Shown: piece by piece, positions 6,825 through 11,622 of the stretch
How positions within the stretch are numbered: the first letter of the stretch is position 1
How the letters are laid out: each line of letters begins with the position of its first letter
Source: Dehalococcoidia bacterium
GTDB lineage: Bacteria; Chloroflexota; Dehalococcoidia; Lucifugimonadales; JAGWBF01
Reading direction: 5' to 3'
DNA: 11,622 nt
NCBI GenBank assembly: GCA_021296015.1
Contig: JAGWBG010000016.1
Location: 1 to 11,622, forward strand
Notes under the pieces: generated by a model
Database searches by the model: none
Told to the model about the DNA's origin: nothing
What the model saw: only the letters and a program-made list of their open reading frames with translations
Translations under genes and position numbers: made by a program

Positions 6825-8396
6825 TCAGCCTCCCGGCCCCGTTAGGCGGGCGATGCCTCGCATAGTCGGCCCACCGTTGCTCATGCGTTTGGCCTGCATG
6901 GGCTGGCCCTTTCCACAGTTGGGTATGGGGTACATGCGGAAGTCGTTCCCTACCGCGTCTATGCTCATGAAGTAGTCCCTGGAATCTGATGTTATCCCCC
7001 CATCCCGGTAGAGCTGGCCCAACTGGCCGTTTTTGATTTCGTACACCTTTACCGCCGTGATACGGAAGTTCTCCCTGGCCTCCGATACCGAGGGAACACG
7101 ATGGCCGGAGACATAGTAGCCGTCCTCCACCTCGCTGATTATCTCCTGGGGGTCCCGGTCTCCGGGGGCGAAGATGGTGTTAGTCATGCGAATCAGTGGG
7201 ATGAGACTGGACTCGGTGGCCCTGAAGGAACCGTTGGCCTCCACACCCAGGACCGCCGCCGTCTGCCGGTTGTTCAGGAACTCCTCAAAGTCGCCTTCGC
7301 GTATGTGATAGGCCCTCCTGGCGGGGGTGCCGTCGTGGTCGTACTTGAAGGAGCCAAAGCCCTCTATAGTGGGGTCCGAGAAGGCATTGACCAGGGGCGA
7401 GGCTATCTGCCGACCCATCTGGTTATCGGCCATGTCCCTGAAGAACCAGCTCCTTCCGGCGTAGGAGGTCTCGTACTTGAGGGCGCGGTCCAACTCTGAA
7501 GGATGCCCCACAACCTCATGCACCAGCAGGGTGTTGAAATGTGGGTCGGTGACCACCACTACCGGCTTGTCCGGGGGGCGAAGTGGTGGAGAGTTAGCCA
7601 CCTCTACGCCATCGGCAGCCAGGTTCTTGCAGAAGGTAACGAAGTCGGGGAGAACAATGCTGCCGTTATCGTAACCTTCCGTCAAGATTTCCCAGCCTCT
7701 TTGGTGTCCGGTGAAGTCGTAAATCTCCAGGGTGCCGTGCTCGCTGGTGCATATGGCTATGACAAAGCCCTCAGTCTGGGCGAAGCTCTGGTCTATGTCC
7801 GCACCCTCTGAGCTACAGAATAGCTCCCGCAGCATGAATGTGCTGGACGACGCAGCAGCATACGCCACCTGGCTGCTCACCCCCTGGGCAGCCTTACAGG
7901 CGTCTACCGCCATCTTCACCGAGTCCTCCAGAGCCACCGTGCGGGGGTCGGTGCGGTATGTAGCTGGGACTGTATCCTGGGCGATGCGCACAGGGGCAAG
8001 CCGGGCGTCGGCAAGGCTCTCCCCCAGAGCACCGAAGCGGCGGCGGGCCTGGCTTTTCATGCGGGCATTGGTCCTGGCCCTCTGATGAGCCTGCCTTATA
8101 CCCTCCATAATCACTTCATGGACACGGTCTACGTCTGCGGAGCCGAGAATTCTACCATAGTAGCCGGGAGCGGACGCCCTGTCCCCAGCAATTACCCGCA
8201 CGCCGAAATCGAAGGCATAGTCCTCGGCACTGGCCTTCTCGTTGCCGTTCTCGGCCACGGCCCCCTTCTCCTCCCTCACCTGGATGCGCACGTCACAGTA
8301 GCGAAGGCCGGGCAGACGCCGGGCATTCTCGGTGACCAGGGAGTTAATCCGGGGGCGGATTCTGTCCAGAAGTTCAACATCTACTCGTTGGGTCAT
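6825..8396 (-). CDS. tldD: TldD metalloprotease subunit
   Basis: This 523-residue protein has the zinc motif HEVVGH (His293, Glu294, His298) in LLVHEVVGHPSELDRAL, and a later Cys494 in NCGKG corresponding to the third metal ligand of E. coli TldD. The C-terminal half shows MTNTIFAPGD (404-413), EVEDGYYVSG (422-431) and DAVGNDF (480-486), typical of the family. With its TldE partner, TldD forms a cytoplasmic heterodimer that degrades unfolded or modified peptides. The catalytic centre is on TldD. The ATG is supported by AGGAG at 8404-8408, seven bases upstream. The gene follows ilvD by 53 bases and precedes rmuC by 21, so co-transcription is likely. The presumed partner, the pmbA-type gene, lies beyond rmuC. 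The reading frame is intact and all key residues are present. Confidence 0.92.
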   Translation of the reverse strand: MTQRVDVELLDRIRPRINSLVTENARRLPGLRYCDVRIQVREEKGAVAENGNEKASAEDYAFDFGVRVIAGDRASAPGYYGRILGSADVDRVHEVIMEGIRQAHQRARTNARMKSQARRRFGALGESLADARLAPVRIAQDTVPATYRTDPRTVALEDSVKMAVDACKAAQGVSSQVAYAAASSSTFMLRELFCSSEGADIDQSFAQTEGFVIAICTSEHGTLEIYDFTGHQRGWEILTEGYDNGSIVLPDFVTFCKNLAADGVEVANSPPLRPPDKPVVVVTDPHFNTLLVHEVVGHPSELDRALKYETSYAGRSWFFRDMADNQMGRQIASPLVNAFSDPTIEGFGSFKYDHDGTPARRAYHIREGDFEEFLNNRQTAAVLGVEANGSFRATESSLIPLIRMTNTIFAPGDRDPQEIISEVEDGYYVSGHRVPSVSEARENFRITAVKVYEIKNGQLGQLYRDGGITSDSRDYFMSIDAVGNDFRMYPIPNCGKGQPMQAKRMSNGGPTMRGIARLTGPGG

Positions 8397-8449
8397 AAGA
8401 TTACTCCTAATTGGCTTCTCCTCTATCGAAGGGGAGAGGGATTCGAAAT

Positions 8450-10141
8450 TTAACTTGTAACCGCTCCTTCTGAGGCCGTAGACACCAGCCTGGCATATTT
8501 GGCAAGCGCCCCGGTGGTGTAGTTGGGTGCTGGGGGCTGCCAGCCCTGGCGACGCTGCTGCATTTCCTCTTGGGAGACAGCCACGTCCAGCCTGCGACCG
8601 GGGACGTCCAGGGTTACGATGTCGCCCTCTCGCACGAAGGCTATGGGGCCGCCTACGGCTGCTTCGGGGGCCACGTGACCTACCATGAGGCCACGGGTAG
8701 CGCCGGAGAACCGACCGTCTGTGACCAGGGCCACGTCCTGGCCCAATCCCTGGCCTACCAGGGCCGCCGTCACCGCCAGCATCTCCCTCATACCCGGCCC
8801 CCCCTTAGGGCCTTCGTACCTGATGACCACCACGTCCCCTGCCCGTATCTGCTGGGCCTGGATAGCCTGGAAGACGTCCTCCTCACGGTTGAAGACTCGT
8901 GCCGGCCCTTCATGCCTGATATGTCCCTGGCTGGCCGATACCTTTATCACAGCGCCTTCGGGGGCCAGGTTACCCTTCACAATGACAAGCCCCCCCGTCG
9001 GAGCGAGGGGGGAGTCTACGTGATGGACCACCTTCCGGTCATCATCCACCGTATCCAGACCCTCCAGGTTCTCCCTGAGGGTTTTGCCAGTGATCGTTAT
9101 AGTGTCCCCATGGAGCAGTCCAGCATCCAGGAGCCGCTTCATCACCATGGGCACCCCCCCAACTCTGTCCAGGTCTGCCATGACGTATTTCCCGCCCGGC
9201 TTCATGTCGGCGATGAAAGGGGTACGGCTGCTCACCCTGTCGAAATCGTCTATGTCGAAAGGGACGTTGGCTTCATAGGCGATGGCCAACAGATGAAGCA
9301 CCGCGTTGGTGGAACCCCCCATGGAAGCCGTCACGGCTATCGCGTTTTCGATGGACTCGCGGGTAATGATGTCCCGGGGCCTGATGCCAAGTTCCAGAAG
9401 CCTCATCACCGCCTCGCCTGCTTGGTGGGACGTGCCAAGAATCCGGTCGTCCACCGCCGGGATGGATGCCGCCCCGGGAATAGCCATCCCCAGGGCTTCA
9501 GCCACAGAGGCCATGGTGTTGGCGGTGAACATACCAGCGCAGGAGCCTGCACCCGGACAGGCGCATCCCTCCAACTCCGTCAGGTCGTCGAGGGTCATAT
9601 TCCCCTTGGAGTACGCGCCTACGGCCTCAAAGACATCCTGGATGTTCACGTCCCGCTGTCGAAAGCTGCCGGGCATTATAGTGCCGCCGTAAATAAAGAC
9701 GGTCGGGATATTCAGCCTTGCTGCTGCCATGAGCATCCCGGGCAGGTTCTTGTCGCATCCCCCCAGGGTCACCAGGCCGTCAAAGCGCTGACCGAAGGCC
9801 ACCACCTCGATTGAGTCGGCGATGACCTCCCGGCTGACCAGGGAGGCTTTCATGCCCTGGGTGCCCATAGTAATGCCGTCGCTGACGGTGATGGTCCCGA
9901 ACTCGAAGGGCGTACCTCCTCCTGCCCTGACGCCCTCCCTGACCCTGGGGGCCAACCGGTCCAGGTTAACGTAGCAGGGGCTCACGTCGCTGGCAAGGTT
10001 GGGGATTCCCACAAAAGGCTTGTCCATGTCATCGCGAGTGAGACCCATAGCATAAAGATAGGACCGAGCGGGGGCACGCTCCGGGCCTTCGGTAATCTCC
10101 CAACTTCTATGTTTCGCCTTTGAGCCTCTTGTACTTACCAT
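8450..10141 (-). CDS. ilvD: Dihydroxy-acid dehydratase
   Basis: This 563-residue protein is of standard length for IlvD, which removes water from 2,3-dihydroxy-isovalerate and 2,3-dihydroxy-3-methylvalerate in valine and isoleucine synthesis (2-oxoisovalerate also feeds leucine and pantothenate). Three conserved cysteines fit [2Fe-2S] binding: Cys56 (SPCYVNL), Cys129 (GGCDK) and Cys201 (PGAGSCAGMFTANTM). Lys131 is the likely carbamylated Mg ligand. SDGI at 87-90 and DGRFSGATRG (475-484), with catalytic Ser479, complete the active site. Sugar-acid dehydratases (Edd and relatives) share the fold, but the PGAGSC-GMFTANTM form and the length favour IlvD. The ATG has AGGAGGT at 10148-10154 and a strong promoter-like TATAAT at 10168-10173. 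No other ilv or leu genes lie in the window, so the pathway genes are scattered. It probably leads the tldD-rmuC-pmbA transcript. Confidence 0.95.
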   Translation of the reverse strand: MVSTRGSKAKHRSWEITEGPERAPARSYLYAMGLTRDDMDKPFVGIPNLASDVSPCYVNLDRLAPRVREGVRAGGGTPFEFGTITVSDGITMGTQGMKASLVSREVIADSIEVVAFGQRFDGLVTLGGCDKNLPGMLMAAARLNIPTVFIYGGTIMPGSFRQRDVNIQDVFEAVGAYSKGNMTLDDLTELEGCACPGAGSCAGMFTANTMASVAEALGMAIPGAASIPAVDDRILGTSHQAGEAVMRLLELGIRPRDIITRESIENAIAVTASMGGSTNAVLHLLAIAYEANVPFDIDDFDRVSSRTPFIADMKPGGKYVMADLDRVGGVPMVMKRLLDAGLLHGDTITITGKTLRENLEGLDTVDDDRKVVHHVDSPLAPTGGLVIVKGNLAPEGAVIKVSASQGHIRHEGPARVFNREEDVFQAIQAQQIRAGDVVVIRYEGPKGGPGMREMLAVTAALVGQGLGQDVALVTDGRFSGATRGLMVGHVAPEAAVGGPIAFVREGDIVTLDVPGRRLDVAVSQEEMQQRRQGWQPPAPNYTTGALAKYARLVSTASEGAVTS

Positions 10142-10167
10142 CTCGACACCTCCTCATTAGCAGACTC

Positions 10168-10196
10168 ATTATAGATTCGGCATCTCTCTCATACAA
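10168..10196 (-). promoter_or_regulatory. Putative promoter for ilvD and the downstream cluster
   Basis: On the minus strand, TTGTAT (10191-10196) and a perfect TATAAT (10168-10173) are exactly 17 bases apart. Transcription would start near 10161, about 20 bases before the ilvD ATG. The -35 box is poor (3 of 6), but the -10 box and spacing are ideal. The pair lies in the 86-base gap after the cyclodeaminase-like gene, so ilvD can be expressed apart from it. Confidence 0.55.
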
Positions 10197-10216
10197 CCAC
10201 TCGCGTCACCTCTGTT

Positions 10217-10226
10217 TTAGCGCTAA
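10217..10226. promoter_or_regulatory. Perfect 10-bp palindrome upstream of the ilvD promoter
   Basis: TTAGCGCTAA is a perfect palindrome sitting one base past the stop codon of the upstream gene and 20 bases before the -35-like box of ilvD. It could be a regulator site. A 10-bp palindrome is short enough to occur by chance. Confidence 0.25.
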
Positions 10227-10227
10227 C

Positions 10228-11190
10228 CTAGAAGGGCAACTCCTGCCCAATACCCCTCTCCCTGGCTTTGTGGTAGACGTGCAGGGCTGCGGCCACGTCC
10301 TCAATCGCTATCCCCTGGGACTCAAAGAGGGTTATGCAGCCGTTATCTGGCCTACCGTTTATTCTGCCCGACACCACTTCCTTGAGCTCGTGTGACATGT
10401 TCCATCGGAAAACGCCTCGCTCGGCGGGCCATATCAGGTCGCCACACTCAATCTTTGCCTGCTCCACGTCGTCAACTATGATAAGGTCAGCGCGCTCCAC
10501 CACCTCACCATCTATCTCCCGCCGCATCCAGTGATTGCCACCTGCGGCATTGACGTGCTCGCCCCCTTCCAGCCATTCGCCTTTCAGGACAGGCTCCCTT
10601 GAGGGGGTTATGGTGATGGCTATATCTGCACCACGTACACACTCCTCGGCGCTCGCGGAGGGCACTACTTCCGTGTTTAGACGATGGCTCATTCGGGTAG
10701 CAAAGGCTTCACGCCTCTCCAGGGTACGGCTGTAGGCTCTTACATGCTTTATACTTCGCACGGCACATACAGCTTCAAGCTGGGTTCTAGCCTGGTAGCC
10801 CGTGCCGATTACTCCCACCGTAGAAGCATCCGGGCGGGCCATGTACCTGGTGGCAAGTCCCGAGGCTGCTCCGGTGCGAATCTGCCCCAGCGCGCTTGCT
10901 TCCATAACCGAAATCAGAGCACCCGACTCGGCGTCGTACAGCATCATCAGGAACTTTGAGGCTCCACCAGGGAACGTGCTGTAGGCCTTGTAGCCGAACC
11001 CTGACAGGTCGGGGCCGACGGATGCGGCAGCCATAAAGTGCAAGAACCCTCCGGGCAACCTGATGCGGGAACGGGGCACATTATCACCCAGCCCTTCGGC
11101 CAGATAAGAGAACGCCCTCTCCAGCACGTCTACGCACTCCGCCATTGGCAGAAGCTCTATTACCTCCTCTTCCTTCAGAAACAGGGCCAT
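10228..11190 (-). CDS. Ornithine cyclodeaminase/mu-crystallin family NAD(P)-binding protein
   Basis: With the ATG at 11190 this is a 320-residue protein of normal family length. AAGGAGG at 11196-11202 lies five bases upstream and decides this start. An in-frame ATG at 11370 would add 60 residues encoded by a dispersed repeat and is rejected. Family marks are Lys68 in GFGYKAY, Arg105 in LGQIRTGAASG, and the Rossmann loop VIGTGYQA (127-134). In the later NAAGGNHWMRREID segment (214-227), Asn219 falls where ornithine cyclodeaminase has its catalytic aspartate. This argues against ornithine-to-proline activity and for an imine reductase or amino-acid dehydrogenase of the same fold. The substrate is unknown. 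It is the first gene of the minus-strand run, with an 86-base gap holding a separate promoter before ilvD. Confidence 0.88.
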   Translation of the reverse strand: MALFLKEEEVIELLPMAECVDVLERAFSYLAEGLGDNVPRSRIRLPGGFLHFMAAASVGPDLSGFGYKAYSTFPGGASKFLMMLYDAESGALISVMEASALGQIRTGAASGLATRYMARPDASTVGVIGTGYQARTQLEAVCAVRSIKHVRAYSRTLERREAFATRMSHRLNTEVVPSASAEECVRGADIAITITPSREPVLKGEWLEGGEHVNAAGGNHWMRREIDGEVVERADLIIVDDVEQAKIECGDLIWPAERGVFRWNMSHELKEVVSGRINGRPDNGCITLFESQGIAIEDVAAALHVYHKARERGIGQELPF

Positions 11191-11195
11191 GTGTT

Positions 11196-11202
11196 CCTCC
11201 TT
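11196..11202 (-). promoter_or_regulatory. Ribosome binding site fixing the start of the cyclodeaminase-like gene
   Basis: AAGGAGG read on the minus strand ends five bases before the ATG at 11190. It is a near-perfect Shine-Dalgarno site and selects this start over the in-frame ATG at 11370, where I see no comparable site. Confidence 0.75.
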
Positions 11203-11274
11203 AAACTCCGTCGCATACCCGGCCCTCCAGCGAAAGGAGACACTTGCATAACTGGCGATGAGGCCCCGCATTCC

Positions 11275-11433
11275 TGTCATTCCGAGCGCAGCGAGGAATC
11301 TAAGGCCCATGTCTCCAAACCTGGTCAGACCAGAAATGCGATGTCCGGGTCTGGGGCCTCTCGCAGTCACAACGCTGTGACTCTGAGCAACTTCCCTAGA
11401 TTCCTCACTCCGATGCGCTCCGCTTGGAATGAC
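11275..11433. repeat. Fold-back (MITE-like) repeat element B
   Basis: The left arm (11276-11305) begins GTCATTCCGAGCGCAGCGAG and ends GGAATCTAA. The right arm (11395-11433), read on the minus strand, begins GTCATTCCAAGCGGAGCGC and ends GAGGAATCTAGG, with about ten extra bases in its core. Between the arms are two further hairpins: CTGGTC-A-GACCAG (11321-11333), and AGTCACA/TGTGACT with loop ACGC (11365-11382). The arm type matches element A at 1750-1850. There is no transposase inside. Nested inverted repeats and matching outer arms suggest a non-autonomous element or structured dispersed repeat. Confidence 0.65.
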
Positions 11434-11487
11434 GTGGAAGCGGGTCTTGAGTCCAAGTTATGCCAAGGCCTGAGAAAGTGGAAGTCT

Positions 11488-11512
11488 GGATTTCTGTTTG
11501 CACGGGAATGAC
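11488..11512. repeat. REP-like repeat, copy 2 (degenerate)
   Basis: It shares the outer bases GGATT and GAATGAC with the repeat at 371-395, at identical spacing (25 bases in total), but the inner stem no longer pairs well. It lies between element B and the possible gene end at 11550. Confidence 0.5.
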
Positions 11513-11549
11513 TGGGGTGAGGGTGGGTGCTCCGGCCGCCCCATTTACA

Positions 11550-11622
11550 CTAACTCCCCGAATCCAGCGGCCGGTCCTCAGGCGACACGTAGCCGGTCAG
11601 GCCCGCTTCAGACTGGAATCCC
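11550..11622 (-). CDS. Possible C-terminal end of an unidentified gene (cut by window edge)
   Basis: On the minus strand one frame stays open from the window edge for 23 codons to a TAG at 11550-11552, reading ...GLTGYVSPEDRPLDSGS. Codon third positions are mostly G or C, as in the neighbouring genes, and the other two frames stop early. This suggests the tail of a protein encoded beyond the window. The fragment is too short to identify and could be chance. Confidence 0.35.
   Translation of the reverse strand, partial: GFQSEAGLTGYVSPEDRPLDSGS

Larger units (their letters stand above)
11191..11549. other. Intergenic region with repeats, upstream of the cyclodeaminase-like gene
   Basis: These 359 bases hold the ribosome site at 11196-11202, fold-back element B (11275-11433) and a REP-like repeat (11488-11512). 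I could not identify a convincing promoter for the leftward gene. No gene is supported. Long open frames across it on both strands come from the GC-rich repeats. Confidence 0.55.

Noticed and set aside
8570..9814. A long plus-strand open frame of 414 codons
   Set aside because: It lies wholly antisense to ilvD, resembles no known protein and is a by-product of the GC-rich codon use of ilvD.
11191..11370. N-terminal extension of the cyclodeaminase-like protein from an ATG at 11370
   Set aside because: It is translated repeat sequence, has no ribosome site, and the ATG at 11190 has AAGGAGG five bases upstream and matches family length.
11038..11511. A 157-codon plus-strand frame across the right intergenic region
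   Set aside because: It runs antisense through the cyclodeaminase-like gene start and repeat element B, with repeat-derived protein sequence and no ribosome site.

Overview
The window looks like a piece of an ordinary bacterial chromosome of moderately high GC content. The gene types (a family III CoA-transferase, a molybdenum hydroxylase, an M24 peptidase, an ornithine cyclodeaminase-like reductase, a TldD/TldE pair) and the fold-back repeats with a GAGCG-n-AGC core suggest a member of the Chloroflexota, perhaps a Dehalococcoidia/SAR202-type lineage. That placement is inference from gene content and repeat style; no rRNA or other marker gene is present.

Layout. The left edge holds the start of a minus-strand molybdopterin-binding hydroxylase subunit (1-189). 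It is divergent from a CaiB/BaiF CoA-transferase (494-1687). The 304-base space between them carries a REP-like hairpin and a perfect inverted repeat just upstream of the CoA-transferase. A 414-base gap (1688-2101) then holds a hairpin, a fold-back repeat element and a probable promoter. It is followed by a plus-strand pair: a short-chain dehydrogenase lacking the YxxxK residues (2102-2896) and an M24 metallopeptidase (2949-4136). This pair runs head-on into a long minus-strand cluster, and the two converging genes share 4 bases at their stops.

The minus-strand cluster reads, in transcription order: ornithine cyclodeaminase/mu-crystallin family protein (11190-10228), ilvD (10141-8450), tldD (8396-6825), rmuC (6803-5775) and a pmbA/tldE-type gene (5698-4133). 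Gaps are 86, 53, 21 and 76 bases. A perfect TATAAT box precedes ilvD. The two halves of the presumed TldD/TldE protease are separated by rmuC, whose base composition is visibly lower in GC than its neighbours. The right edge (11191-11622) is mostly non-coding, with a second fold-back element, a REP-like repeat and possibly the last codons of another minus-strand gene.

Functionally this is housekeeping and catabolic metabolism: branched-chain amino acid synthesis (IlvD), peptide processing and degradation (TldD/TldE, M24), DNA maintenance (RmuC) and CoA-ester or redox chemistry (CaiB, SDR, molybdenum hydroxylase). I found no CRISPR array, tRNA, rRNA, transposase or phage gene, and no convincing new system. 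The points most worth a second look are rmuC inside the tldD-tldE pair, the SDR without its catalytic Tyr/Lys, and the paired repeat elements.
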